Assembly: GCA_035347995.1 (NCBI GenBank)
Contig: DAOPQD010000031.1
Span: 1 to 31,266 of the forward strand
DNA: 31,266 bases
Reading direction: 5' to 3'
DNA from: JAAZNO01 sp012798275
GTDB lineage: Bacteria; Chloroflexota; Anaerolineae; B4-G1; SLSP01
Shown here: one piece after another, positions 1-7,819 of the stretch
How positions within the stretch are numbered: position 1 is the first letter of the stretch
How the letters are laid out: each line of letters starts with the position of its first letter
The notes under the pieces: model-generated
What the model was told of the DNA's origin: nothing
What the model saw: the letters and a program-made list of their open reading frames with translations, nothing else
Databases searched by the model: none
Made by a program: the position numbers and the translations under genes

Positions 1-27
1 ACCTTTGTCACGCAAGTGATTTTTTCG

Positions 28-66
28 CTTATTCGCTGATTCGCTGACTGCTGACCGCTGATCTCT
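28..66. repeat. degenerate 8-bp tandem repeat (AGCGAATC type)
   Basis: Read on the minus strand, this stretch is a run of AGCGAATC-like octamers (AGCGAATC, AGCGAATA and decayed GGTCAGC forms). It ends next to CTCTATTTTT and the GAAGGAG ribosome site of the malic enzyme gene. The same octamer recurs at 16795-16830 and 26092-26126, each time in an intergenic region. It is too short and degenerate to assign a function. Confidence 0.55.
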
Positions 67-85
67 ATTTTTGAAGGAGCGACCG

Positions 86-1363
86 ATGACCACGCTGGCA
101 GAACGCAGTTTGGCGCTTCATGCGCATTACAGGGGCAAGATTCAGAGCGCGCCGAAAGTGCCGGTGACCGGCCTGGCGGACTACAACCTCTGGTACACAC
201 CCGGCGTGGCGGAGCCGTGTCTGGCAATCGCCGCCGAGCCTGAGCGCGTGTGGGAGCTCACCAACCGGGGCAACACCGTGGCGATTGTCTCCGATGGGAC
301 GCGGGTGTTGGGCCTGGGTGACATCGGCCCGCTGGCGGGATTGCCGGTCATGGAGGGCAAGGCGCTGATCTTCAAGCTGCTTGGCGGCGTGGACGCGGTC
401 CCGCTGATGCTGGCTGTGAGCGAGCCGGACGCTTTTTGCGCGACAGTTGCGGCGGTAGCACCGACGTTTGGCGGCATCAATTTGGAGGACATCGCCCAAC
501 CGCGTTGCTTCGAGCTGCTGTCGCGGCTGCGGCCGGCGCTTGACATCCCGGTGTGGCACGACGATCAACAGGGCACGGCGACGGTGGCGCTCGCGGCGGT
601 GCTGAATGCGCTGGCGCTGGTGGGCAAATCGCTGGGGAAGGTCCGTCTCGCGCTGGTGGGAATGGGCGCGGCGAATGTGGCGGTGTATCGCCTGCTGAAG
701 GTCGCCGGCGCCGATCCGGGCGCGATCATCGCCTGCGACGCCGGCGGCACGCTGCACTGCGGGCGGCGCGATCTGGAAGCACAGGCCGCAGTCGCGCCGC
801 AATGGAGCGTCTGCCTGGAGAGCAACGCCGAAGGCATCGTCGGCGGTATCCCCGAAGCGCTTGCCGGGGCGGATGTGGTGCTCGCTTTCAGCCGCCCCGG
901 CCCCGACGTGATTCGACCGGAGTGGGTCACCGCCATGGCGCGTGACGCCATCGTGATTGCGGGGGCCAATCCCGTGCCCGAAATCCATCCCCAGGCGGCG
1001 CTTGCAGCGGGAGCGCGCATCGTCGGTACCGGGCGGAGCGATTTCCCCAACCAGGTCAACAACGCGCTCGCCTTCCCCGGCATTTTTCGGGGCGTCCTGG
1101 ATGTGCAGGCCTGCACCATCACTGACGCGATGGCGGTCGCCGCGGCGGAAGCGCTCGCGGGTTGTGCGCAGGATGGTGGGGTACGCGAGGATCACATCCT
1201 CCCGACGCTGGAGGAGCCGGAGGTGGCCGTGCGGGTGGCCGTGGCGACGGGGCTCGCCGCGCAGGCGGAAGGGGTGGCGCGACGTCCCGGCACCGCCGCG
1301 GAGCTGGAGGCGCGGGCGCGGACGGCCATCACTGCCGCGCAGCGCCTGGCGCTTTCGTGGTAA
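86..1363 (+). CDS. malic enzyme (oxaloacetate-decarboxylating malate dehydrogenase)
   Basis: This enzyme oxidatively decarboxylates malate to pyruvate and CO2 with NAD(P)+, in the cytoplasm. The product is 425 residues, the size of the short bacterial/archaeal form without a phosphotransacetylase tail. Visible motifs are YTPGVA at 37-42 (catalytic Tyr37), PVMEGK with catalytic Lys92, the metal-binding E134-D135 in NLED, HDDQQGTA at 158-165, and a Rossmann site GMGAAN at 192-197 (the usual form is GAGAAG). The ATG at 86 is preferred to the upstream in-frame TTG at 71 because GAAGGAG (73-79) lies 6 nt before it. NAD versus NADP preference cannot be read from the sequence. The gene is monocistronic here and converges on livF across a shared hairpin. 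Confidence 0.95.
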   Translation: MTTLAERSLALHAHYRGKIQSAPKVPVTGLADYNLWYTPGVAEPCLAIAAEPERVWELTNRGNTVAIVSDGTRVLGLGDIGPLAGLPVMEGKALIFKLLGGVDAVPLMLAVSEPDAFCATVAAVAPTFGGINLEDIAQPRCFELLSRLRPALDIPVWHDDQQGTATVALAAVLNALALVGKSLGKVRLALVGMGAANVAVYRLLKVAGADPGAIIACDAGGTLHCGRRDLEAQAAVAPQWSVCLESNAEGIVGGIPEALAGADVVLAFSRPGPDVIRPEWVTAMARDAIVIAGANPVPEIHPQAALAAGARIVGTGRSDFPNQVNNALAFPGIFRGVLDVQACTITDAMAVAAAEALAGCAQDGGVREDHILPTLEEPEVAVRVAVATGLAAQAEGVARRPGTAAELEARARTAITAAQRLALSW

Positions 1364-1366
1364 ACC

Positions 1367-1397
1367 AACCGGCGGGACCTCAGGGATCCCGCCGGTT
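1367..1397. terminator. bidirectional hairpin terminator between malic enzyme and livF
   Basis: There is a perfect 11-bp inverted repeat, AACCGGCGGGA (1367-1377) and TCCCGCCGGTT (1387-1397), with a 9-nt loop. It begins 3 nt after the malic enzyme stop and lies 20 nt past the livF stop, so it can serve both convergent transcripts. The U-tracts are short (only TT/TTT on either side). Confidence 0.75.
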
Positions 1398-1417
1398 TCG
1401 CGTAGTCCAGCAAGGGC

Positions 1418-2131
1418 TCAATCACCGCCGAGATAGGCTTCCCGAACTTGTGGATTGGCCGCGAGCGCCTGCGCCGCACCGGCGAGCTGGATGGCCCCGG
1501 TCTCCAGGACGTAGCCGCGATGGGCAACGGAGAGCGCCATGTGCGCGTTCTGCTCCACCAACAGGATGGTCACGCCTGACCGGTTGATCTCCTGGATGAT
1601 GTTGAAGATTTCCTCCACCAGGATGGGTGCCAGACCCATCGAGGGCTCATCCATCAGCAGCAGGCGCGGCCTGGCCATGAGCGCTCGTCCGACTGCCAGC
1701 ATCTGCTGTTCGCCGCCGGAAAGCGTCCCGCCTGTTTGAGCCGTCCGTTCTTTGAGGCGGGGGAACAGGTGGAATACCTGCTCCATGCTGTCCGCCACCT
1801 CTTGCTTGTCGGTGCGGGTGAAGGCGCCCATTTCCAGGTTCTCGCGTACTGTCAACGGCGCGAAGATGTGGCGTCCCTCCGGGACGTGGATCAGGCCCTG
1901 CTGCACGATGACGTCGGCGCCCATGCGGCTGATGACTTTGTCCGCGTAGCGGATCTCGCCGCGGTCGGGGCGCAGCAAGCCGGAGATCGTCTTCAGCGTG
2001 GTGGACTTCCCCGCGCCGTTGGCGCCGATCAGCGTGACGATTTCACCCTCGTCCACATAAAAGGTGAGGCCGTGCAGCGCGCGAATCGCGCCGTAGGAAA
2101 CATAGAGGTCGTTGACTTCAAGCAATGCCAT
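1418..2131 (-). CDS. livF: branched-chain amino acid ABC transporter ATPase LivF
   Basis: This is the second ATPase of a LivFGHMJ-type importer, which drives uptake of branched-chain or related amino acids from the cytoplasmic face. The 237-residue length is typical of LivF. Walker A is GANGAGKST at 36-44. The signature LSGGEQQMLAVGRAL, Walker B LLLMDEPS and the GLAPI stretch after it are all intact. AGGAAGGAGG precedes the ATG at 2131. It is the last gene of the operon and starts 14 nt after the livG stop. The substrate may be another amino acid or an amide, since the family is broad. Confidence 0.96.
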   Translation of the reverse strand: MALLEVNDLYVSYGAIRALHGLTFYVDEGEIVTLIGANGAGKSTTLKTISGLLRPDRGEIRYADKVISRMGADVIVQQGLIHVPEGRHIFAPLTVRENLEMGAFTRTDKQEVADSMEQVFHLFPRLKERTAQTGGTLSGGEQQMLAVGRALMARPRLLLMDEPSMGLAPILVEEIFNIIQEINRSGVTILLVEQNAHMALSVAHRGYVLETGAIQLAGAAQALAANPQVREAYLGGD

Positions 2132-2145
2132 GGGGGGCCTCCTTC

Positions 2146-2967
2146 CTATTTAAGGAACGCCGTCTGGCGGCCCAGATAGGCTTCGACCACCAGCAGGTTG
2201 TCGCGTACGGCAGCGGGAACCCCGCGGGCAATCACCTCACCGAAATCCATGACCGTGATCCACTCGCAGATGTTCATCACCAGTCTCATGCGGTGTTCCA
2301 CGAGCAGAATGGTGAGGTTGAACTGCTGACGGATGAAACGGATCAGCTCCATCAGCGCGTCAATCTCTTGGGGGTTCATGCCTGCTGCCGGTTCGTCGAG
2401 AATCAGCAACTCCGGGTCGGTCGCCAGAGCGCGGGCGATTTCCAGCCGGCGCTGCAAGCCGTAGGGGAGGCTGCCGGCGATGTCGTTCTGCCGCTGCTCG
2501 AGGCCGAAGATCGCCAGGAATTCCTGCGCGCGTTCGGTCAAGTAGTCTTCTTGCTCTCGGTAGGCCTTGTTGCGCACGATGCCGTCGAAGAGCGTGTATC
2601 CCGCGTGGGGATGGTAGGCGATGCGCACGTTGTCCAGCACGGTGAGTTTGGAGAACAGCCGGATGTTCTGGAACGTGCGGGCGATGCCTAGCTGGATGAT
2701 CTCGTGGGAGGGGATGCCGAGGAGCTCCATGCCGCGGAAGCGAATGCTGCCCTCTGAGGGCTGGTAAACGCCGGTGATCAGGTTGAAGACGGTGGTTTTC
2801 CCCGCCCCGTTGGGGCCAATCAGGCCGATCAGCTCTCCCTGCCGCAAAGTGAGATCGAAATTGTGGACGGCGCGCAGGTTGTCGAAGAACTGGGTCAATC
2901 CCTCGATTTCAAGCAACGCCGGGCGCGCTTCCACTTCTGTGGGCAATCCCTCTGGTCGTCCCTTCAT
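2146..2967 (-). CDS. livG: branched-chain amino acid ABC transporter ATPase LivG
   Basis: This is the first ATPase of the Liv importer and pairs with LivF. The product is 273 residues, with an N-terminal extension of about 15 residues before the ABC fold (LLEIEGLTQFF). Walker A is GPNGAGKTT at 51-59. The signature is LPYGLQRRLEIARAL, in which the LivG-typical YG replaces SGG. Walker B is LLILDEPAAGMNP and the H-loop sits in LLVEHRM. The start ATG overlaps the livM stop as ATGA (4 bp), and AGGAGGTGAC lies just upstream inside livM, so the two genes are translationally coupled. Confidence 0.96.
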   Translation of the reverse strand: MKGRPEGLPTEVEARPALLEIEGLTQFFDNLRAVHNFDLTLRQGELIGLIGPNGAGKTTVFNLITGVYQPSEGSIRFRGMELLGIPSHEIIQLGIARTFQNIRLFSKLTVLDNVRIAYHPHAGYTLFDGIVRNKAYREQEDYLTERAQEFLAIFGLEQRQNDIAGSLPYGLQRRLEIARALATDPELLILDEPAAGMNPQEIDALMELIRFIRQQFNLTILLVEHRMRLVMNICEWITVMDFGEVIARGVPAAVRDNLLVVEAYLGRQTAFLK

Positions 2968-4232
2968 GGTGTCACCTCCTCACTGGCGGCCGCTTCACCC
3001 GCTTGAGGTGAGGCGGATCGCGTACGCAAGTTGGCGAGAGGGCGCTTCAGATACGGGAACTCGTATTGGCCGAAGAGCCCTTCCGGGCGCAGCAACATCA
3101 TGATCAACAGCACCAGGGGATAGACGACGAACCGCCACGTCTCGAATCCCTGGGGCAGGAACAACCGCAGCGCTCCTTCCAGGAGGAGGATCCACAGGAA
3201 CCCGGTGATCATCGTGCCGGTCATGCTGCCCAGTCCGCCAAAGACGACGATGATGAGGGGGTTGAAGGACTGGATGAAGTTGAAGGATTGGGGATGTAGA
3301 AATGCCAGGTCATGGGCGCGGATGCCACCTGCCAGGCCTGCGAACACGCTGCCGACGACAAAGGGCAGCAGTTTGGCCTGCGTCACGTCAATGCCTACCA
3401 GTTCCGCTGCGCGTTCGTCCTCGCGCACGGAGAGGATGGCCCGGCCGGTGCTGGAGTGCAGCAGGTTGCGCATCACCACGACTACCAGCAGGAAGCAGAG
3501 GAACACCCAGGTCCAGGTAGTCCATTGGGGAATCCCGACCATCCCGCGCGCTCCTTTCATTTCGGGGAAGGGCAGGATGGTGTCGGTATTGTCCAGCAGC
3601 ACTTTGACGATGATGGTAAAGCCCAGCGTCGCGATGCCGAAATAATCTGAGCCGAGGCTCAGCACCGGAATACCGAAGAGGAAGCTGGCGATGCCGGCGA
3701 TCGCTGCCCCGCTGACGAGCGCCAGGAAGAAGACGATTTGCTGGGTGACGGCGGGGGGCAGTGCGTTGAGCACGGTCAGCAGGAGGGGTTCCAGCAGCGG
3801 GCGCAGGCCGATGACCGCTATCCCGTATCCCAAGACCGTCGTCAGCAGGTAAGCCAGGAAGCGGGTGGTCACTCTGACATTGTAAAAACGCCGCAGGAAG
3901 ACCGCCACCAGAGCGTACAGCCCCAATACCACGGCGGAACCCAAGAAGCCCACCACAATGCCGGAGGGATCTTCGTTTAGCCAGCGCCAGGTGACATCAG
4001 CCGCTGCGTAAGCGCCGAGGGCGTAGAAGCCATATTGTCCCAACGAGAATTGGCCGTTAAACCCGTAGATCAGGTTGAGGCCGAGGGCCACGATGCTGAT
4101 GGCGGCGCCCCAGAAGATAATGCCGCGCCAGAAGTTGTTGAGGACTCCCAGGCTCAGGAGGAGCTGGACGATGATGTAAATCGCCAGCATCGCCCCGAAG
4201 AAGGTGAGGGTGGATTTCTTGATATTTTTCAT
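2964..4232 (-). CDS. livM: branched-chain amino acid ABC transporter permease LivM
   Basis: This is one of the two membrane subunits of the Liv importer. The 422 residues are highly hydrophobic with about ten predicted membrane segments, starting at FFGAMLAIYIIVQLLLSLG. The family core is recognisable in YGFNGQFSLGQYGFYALGAYAAA near the N-terminus, and in the C-terminal loop FAGLAGGIRAHDLAFLHPQSF followed by NPLIIVVFGGLGSMTGTMITG. That loop contacts the ATPases in this family. The stretch around residues 95-180 (LRRFYNVRV...) is longer than in the E. coli protein. The gene starts 9 nt after the livH stop, so its ribosome site (GGGAGAAAG) lies at the livH end. Confidence 0.93.
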   Translation of the reverse strand: MKNIKKSTLTFFGAMLAIYIIVQLLLSLGVLNNFWRGIIFWGAAISIVALGLNLIYGFNGQFSLGQYGFYALGAYAAADVTWRWLNEDPSGIVVGFLGSAVVLGLYALVAVFLRRFYNVRVTTRFLAYLLTTVLGYGIAVIGLRPLLEPLLLTVLNALPPAVTQQIVFFLALVSGAAIAGIASFLFGIPVLSLGSDYFGIATLGFTIIVKVLLDNTDTILPFPEMKGARGMVGIPQWTTWTWVFLCFLLVVVVMRNLLHSSTGRAILSVREDERAAELVGIDVTQAKLLPFVVGSVFAGLAGGIRAHDLAFLHPQSFNFIQSFNPLIIVVFGGLGSMTGTMITGFLWILLLEGALRLFLPQGFETWRFVVYPLVLLIMMLLRPEGLFGQYEFPYLKRPLANLRTRSASPQAGEAAASEEVTP

Positions 4233-4241
4233 GGCTTTTAC

Positions 4242-5546
4242 TTACACTTTCTCCCCCGGGGGCTCGCCGAAAAGGCCCTGCGGACGGAACAGCAGCACGA
4301 TAATCAGCAGCGAGAAGGAGATGGCGTCACGCATGGGGGTGGAGATGAAGGACGCCGCCAGTGTTTCGGCCTGTCCCATGATCAAGGAGCCGACCAGCGC
4401 GCCGGGAATGCTCCCGATGCCGCCCAGCACCGCCGCCACGAAGGCTTTCATGCCGGGGATGATGCCCATCAGGTGATGGACTTGCTTGAAGGCCGTGGCG
4501 TACAACATCCCGCCGGCGCCGCCCAGGGCGCCACCCAGGGCAAAGGTGGCGGTGATGACCGTGTCCACGTTGATGCCCATCAGGCGGGCCGTTTGCTTGT
4601 CGTAGGCGGCCGCGCGCATGGCCTTGCCCAGGCGCGTCTGGCTGACGATGTATTGCAGGACGACCTGCAGCAGGATCGAGCCACCCATGATCACCAGGGC
4701 CACGTTGGAAACCGATAGATCCCACACGCCTCTTTCAGTTTGGATGCGCAGGGTGGTGAGGGTCAGCACGACAGCAAGGAACCCGCCCAGCAACATGCCC
4801 AGCTGGAGCAGGGGGTGTTGGGCCCACAGCCGCATTTTGGCGTTGCCCCGCTTTCCCATGGCTCGCAGGATGAAATACGCGCCGATCGAGGACCCAAACA
4901 GCGCCCAGAGCGCGACGAGCACGCCGATGGGAATGATGCCGGCGCTGAAAACCGCAATCTCGAAGGGACGCGGATAGGTGATGTAGTTGTTGGTCAGGGC
5001 GAAGGGGAGGGCGCCGAAATACTCGAGGAAGAAGGACACGGCGATCGCGGTGATGAGCGCTGCAATGCGCGGCTTCTCGCGCAGGGGGCGATAGGCAAAC
5101 CGTTCAATCACTATGGCCAGGACTGCCGATACCACCATCGTCAACAGCATCACGGTGACCGTCCCCAGGACGATGCTCAGGCCCGGGGCGAGGCCCGGAA
5201 TGAGCCGGGTGGGCCAGTTGTGCAGGTCCAGGACCGAAATGGCAAAGAAACTGGTAAAGGCGCCGACCATAAAGACATCCCCGTGGGCGAAATTGATCAA
5301 CTTCACGATACCATAGACCATGGTATAGCCCAAGGCGATGAGTGCGTAGATAAATCCGAGCTGCAGGCCGTTCAGCATCTGCTGAATGAACAGGGGCGGG
5401 TTATTTATCAATTGTTTGCCTAGAACAAACAACACCCCCATCCCGCCAAGCGCGAAGATCCCGGAACTGATGTAGTTCAGGGTTTGCCCATCGCGCCGTT
5501 TCAGAATCATAGCGGCTTTACTGCGGGAGCGTTCCACTGCTGCCAT
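4242..5546 (-). CDS. livH: branched-chain amino acid ABC transporter permease LivH, long form
   Basis: This is the partner permease of LivM. The start chosen is ATG 5546, because AGAGGAGG lies 6 nt upstream. The in-frame TTG at 5567 would place that ribosome site inside the gene. The product is 434 residues, well over the roughly 300 usual for LivH. The excess comes from an N-terminal extension with one extra membrane segment (ISSGIFALGGMGVLFVLG) and an internal block of roughly 80-100 residues with two more hydrophobic stretches (IIPIGVLVALWALFGSSIG; LLQLGMLLGGFLAVVLTL). The family core is intact: LQLGFIYALIALGYTMVYGI, INFAHGD, and the C-terminal GAVLGGIGS-like loop (AAVLGGIGSIPGALVGS). Confidence 0.93.
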   Translation of the reverse strand: MAAVERSRSKAAMILKRRDGQTLNYISSGIFALGGMGVLFVLGKQLINNPPLFIQQMLNGLQLGFIYALIALGYTMVYGIVKLINFAHGDVFMVGAFTSFFAISVLDLHNWPTRLIPGLAPGLSIVLGTVTVMLLTMVVSAVLAIVIERFAYRPLREKPRIAALITAIAVSFFLEYFGALPFALTNNYITYPRPFEIAVFSAGIIPIGVLVALWALFGSSIGAYFILRAMGKRGNAKMRLWAQHPLLQLGMLLGGFLAVVLTLTTLRIQTERGVWDLSVSNVALVIMGGSILLQVVLQYIVSQTRLGKAMRAAAYDKQTARLMGINVDTVITATFALGGALGGAGGMLYATAFKQVHHLMGIIPGMKAFVAAVLGGIGSIPGALVGSLIMGQAETLAASFISTPMRDAISFSLLIIVLLFRPQGLFGEPPGEKV

Positions 5547-5574
5547 GCAAGCCTCCTCTGGTGTCAAAACTCGG

Positions 5575-5613
5575 TCTCAGGGCCGGGCGGTCCATGCCAA
5601 CCCGGCCCTGAGA
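5575..5613 (-). terminator. hairpin between livJ and livH, probably a leaky terminator or mRNA stabiliser
   Basis: Two perfect 13-nt arms, TCTCAGGGCCGGG (5575-5587) and CCCGGCCCTGAGA (5601-5613), enclose a 13-nt loop. On the minus strand a weak TTTT follows 5 nt later. The hairpin begins 23 nt after the livJ stop and ends before the livH ribosome site. This placement is common after binding-protein genes, which need more product than the permease genes. Whether it terminates or protects the 3' end cannot be told from sequence. Confidence 0.7.
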
Positions 5614-5636
5614 TGGTAATGCCGGACGAGCGCGGG

Positions 5637-6773
5637 TTACGGCTCGATCGTGGCCACGTACTTGACGACGCCGCCAGTGACTTGCAGCATCGCCGCGGCC
5701 TTGACGGGGTTATGCTGCGTGTCGTAGGAGATCTCGCTGGAGACCACCGGGAACACGCCGCCCTCGATGGCCTTGGCCACCGCGGCGGGGTCCGCCACGC
5801 CGGCCTGCTCGATGCTCTTGAGCAGCACGATGGTGGCATCATACGCCAGGGTCGCCAGGGCGTCGGGAACGCTGCCGTACTTGGCCTGATACTTCTTCAC
5901 GAAGTCCTGGACCTCCGGGCGAGGGTCCTCCGGCGAGTAGTGATTGGTGAAGTAGCCCCCTTCCAGCGCTGCTTCGTCCAGATCGGGGGAATCCCAACCA
6001 TCGCCGCCCAGGAAGATCGCCGTCATGCCCTTCTCGCGCGCTTGCGCGGCGATCACGTTGACGGTGGAGTAATAATCCGGCAGGTACAGGATGTCGGGGT
6101 TGGCATCCTTGGCCTTGCTGATAATGGCGGAGAAGTCCTGGTCGTCGCCGGTGTAGGTTTCCTTGACGAGGACCTGACCGCCGCCGGCCTCGAACGCGGC
6201 GATGAAGTATTCGGCCAAACCACGGACATAGTCATTCCCCTGATCCAGGAAGACGGCAGCCGTCTTGGCGTGCAGGTTTTCGAGGGCGAATTTCGCGGCC
6301 GCAGTGCCCTGGAAGGGGTCAATGAAGCACGCGCGGAAGATGAGGCTCTTGGTGTTGCCCTGGGCGTCCACCGTCACCGCCGGGTTGGTGGAGGTGGGGC
6401 TGATCTGCAGCACGCCTTTGGCCATGGCGATTTCTGAGATTGGAATGGAGGCGCTGGAGCAGACCTCGCCGATGATGAACTTGGCGCCGTCCTGATCAAT
6501 GACTTTGTTGGCGGCGCTAACGGCGGCCTCGGCGCTGCACTGGCTATCCTCGACCACGACTTCGATGGGGCTGCCCAACAGGCCGCCCTTGGCGTTCCAC
6601 TCCTCAATGGCCATCATGGCGCCATCGCGGGTGGACTGCCCGAAGGTCGCCACATCCCCACTCAGCGGGGCCAGGATGGCGATCTTGACGGCTTCGCTGC
6701 TCTTGCCGCAGGAGCTAAACGCCAGCAAGGAGATCAACAACAAGGCACTTAGAATAACCGATCGTGAACGCAT
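5637..6773 (-). CDS. livJ: branched-chain amino acid-type ABC transporter substrate-binding lipoprotein
   Basis: This is an extracytoplasmic type-1 periplasmic-binding-fold protein that delivers ligand to LivHM. The 378-residue precursor has the n-region MRSRS, a hydrophobic core and a lipobox ending S20-S21-C22, so it should be lipid-anchored. The mature protein begins CGKSSEAVKIAILAPLSGDVATFGQSTRDG, the classical LivJ opening. The lobes contain CSAEAAVSAANKVI, IGEVCSSASIPIS (ligand-side serines) and ISPTSTNPAVT. AAGGAGGAAG precedes ATG 6773. The gene is first in the operon, with two candidate promoters upstream and a hairpin downstream. The ligand is not determinable; amino acids, amides and urea are all possible in this family. 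Confidence 0.95.
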   Translation of the reverse strand: MRSRSVILSALLLISLLAFSSCGKSSEAVKIAILAPLSGDVATFGQSTRDGAMMAIEEWNAKGGLLGSPIEVVVEDSQCSAEAAVSAANKVIDQDGAKFIIGEVCSSASIPISEIAMAKGVLQISPTSTNPAVTVDAQGNTKSLIFRACFIDPFQGTAAAKFALENLHAKTAAVFLDQGNDYVRGLAEYFIAAFEAGGGQVLVKETYTGDDQDFSAIISKAKDANPDILYLPDYYSTVNVIAAQAREKGMTAIFLGGDGWDSPDLDEAALEGGYFTNHYSPEDPRPEVQDFVKKYQAKYGSVPDALATLAYDATIVLLKSIEQAGVADPAAVAKAIEGGVFPVVSSEISYDTQHNPVKAAAMLQVTGGVVKYVATIEP

Positions 6774-6834
6774 CTCTTCCTCCTTAAGCCTGACTTAATA
6801 AAGGTCATTGGTACAACTGCTTGCAAAGTGGGTT

Positions 6835-6863
6835 ATGGTAGAGCGCTGATCTTGAACTGTCAA
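6835..6863 (-). promoter_or_regulatory. putative sigma-70 promoter P2 of the liv operon
   Basis: On the minus strand TTGACA (6863-6858) and TACCAT (6840-6835) are separated by 17 nt. The predicted start is near 6828, giving a leader of about 55 nt before livJ. A strong GGAGGAGGTG sits directly upstream of the -35 box, at 6876-6867. Confidence 0.5.
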
Positions 6864-6946
6864 TCACACCTCCTCCATAAAAAATAATACGTGGCAAAGA
6901 AGGGGGGGGGACTTCCTGGCAGGGTCCACTAGCGCCACGTTCTTAC

Positions 6947-6974
6947 ATTGTAACAAAAAGCGGGAACATGTCAA
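6947..6974 (-). promoter_or_regulatory. putative sigma-70 promoter P1 of the liv operon
   Basis: On the minus strand a consensus TTGACA (6974-6969) and TACAAT (6952-6947) are separated by 16 nt. The predicted leader is about 165 nt and would contain a C9 tract (6910-6902) and P2. Its -35 box abuts that of the divergent plus-strand promoter, and together they form the palindrome GTCAAATTTGAC at 6970-6981. Confidence 0.65.
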
Positions 6975-6976
6975 AT

Positions 6977-7004
6977 TTGACCATGACAAAAAGCCGGATA
7001 TAAT
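6977..7004 (+). promoter_or_regulatory. putative sigma-70 promoter for the 7182 gene
   Basis: TTGACC (6977-6982) and a perfect TATAAT (6999-7004) are separated by 16 nt. The transcript would start near 7011 and run into the 7027-7067 inverted repeat before reaching the membrane-protein gene at 7182. Confidence 0.65.
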
Positions 7005-7026
7005 AAGAAGAAGCTCCTTGAAATGC

Positions 7027-7086
7027 CTCGTATCAGGCTGGGGATGCCATCCCCAGCCTGATACGAGCCAGGCGCGCTTCAGCGTG
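7027..7086. repeat. 20-bp perfect inverted repeat plus CGCGCTTCAGCG palindrome
   Basis: Arms of 20 nt at 7027-7046 and 7048-7067 are exact reverse complements around a single base (C7047). They have the core GGCTGGGGAT, and 7073-7086 follows with a one-mismatch copy of CGCGCTTCAGCGCG. The same two modules recur at 26187-26242, and the second alone recurs at 14119-14132. There is no U-tract, so this is a dispersed palindrome rather than an obvious terminator. As RNA it would form a very stable hairpin in the leader of the 7182 gene. Confidence 0.75.
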
Positions 7087-7181
7087 CTGTTTGAGGATGT
7101 ATCAGCCCCGAGGGGCAGGAATTTCTGATCTGATGCGTGAAATTCGTGTTCATTCGGGGGCCATTTTCTGAGGAGGAGAGT

Positions 7182-7574
7182 ATGCGCAGCACTCGTTCAC
7201 GCCTTATCTGGTTCATCGTGTTGCAGGTCGTGGCGCTCATTATTTATCCGCCGGCGTTCTTCAGCCGCGCGCCCCAGGCGGCGGTATTGCCGCCGGTCTT
7301 GTTGGTGTTGCTGGCCTTGACGTTGTTGGGCATGAACACCGGGACTTTGGCGCTTGCCTCTGGTCGGACGGCCCTTAACCTGATTCAGGGTATCAATATT
7401 GTGGTGCGCTTGATCATGTTTTTCCCCAACCTGAAGGGCAGCGGCGCGTGGGATGTGGCCTTGATGCTGGCGCATCTGGTGGGAATGGGATTATCGTGGT
7501 TCTGCATGATGAAACTGGAGCAGTTGCCGCTGGCGGAACTCAGCTTCCGCCCAGACAGTCTTGACCAGGTGTGA
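7182..7574 (+). CDS. small integral membrane protein, function unknown
   Basis: The product is 130 residues with four hydrophobic segments: LIWFIVLQVVALIIYPPAFF, AVLPPVLLVLLALTLLGMN, a weaker GINIVVRLIMFFPNL, and DVALMLAHLVGMGLSWFCMM. A short polar tail ends in DSLDQV. It starts at ATG 7182 because GAGGAGGAG lies directly before it; an in-frame ATG at 7137 has no ribosome site. No family is recognised. It has its own divergent promoter opposite the liv operon, but nothing ties it functionally to transport. Confidence 0.8.
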   Translation: MRSTRSRLIWFIVLQVVALIIYPPAFFSRAPQAAVLPPVLLVLLALTLLGMNTGTLALASGRTALNLIQGINIVVRLIMFFPNLKGSGAWDVALMLAHLVGMGLSWFCMMKLEQLPLAELSFRPDSLDQV

Positions 7575-7652
7575 GGTGCAGGCGGGATGCGCTGCTCAGC
7601 CGGCTAGCGGGAGCGATGAAGGCGTCTGCCATGGCTGGATGAGTGGGCGTGT

Positions 7653-7680
7653 TTGACAATGCCTGGGTTTAGGTTACAAT
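7653..7680 (+). promoter_or_regulatory. putative sigma-70 promoter of rplY
   Basis: TTGACA (7653-7658) and TACAAT (7675-7680) are separated by 16 nt. The inferred start is near 7687, about 130 nt upstream of the L25 gene. A second TACAAT at 7754-7759 has no acceptable -35 box. Confidence 0.7.
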
Positions 7681-7696
7681 ACGTCTGCCTGCTTGT

Positions 7697-7721
7697 GGGC
7701 CGCATGTCGTGCGGCCCTTTT
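7697..7721 (+). terminator. terminator-like hairpin in the rplY leader (candidate attenuator)
   Basis: GGGCCGCA (7697-7704) pairs perfectly with TGCGGCCC (7710-7717) around a 5-nt loop and is followed by TTTT. It lies only about 10 nt after the inferred transcription start of rplY. It may therefore act as an attenuator in the leader, or as the terminator of the 7182 gene 120 nt upstream. The EF-G-like gene has a similar arrangement. Confidence 0.65.
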
Positions 7722-7819
7722 GATTGCGACGGGATGTGGATCGCCGGTGACGGTACAATCAAATATCTACCTGACGGGTCAGTGGCCCGCAGGGATTTCT
7801 GGCAAATGGAGGAGATGTA

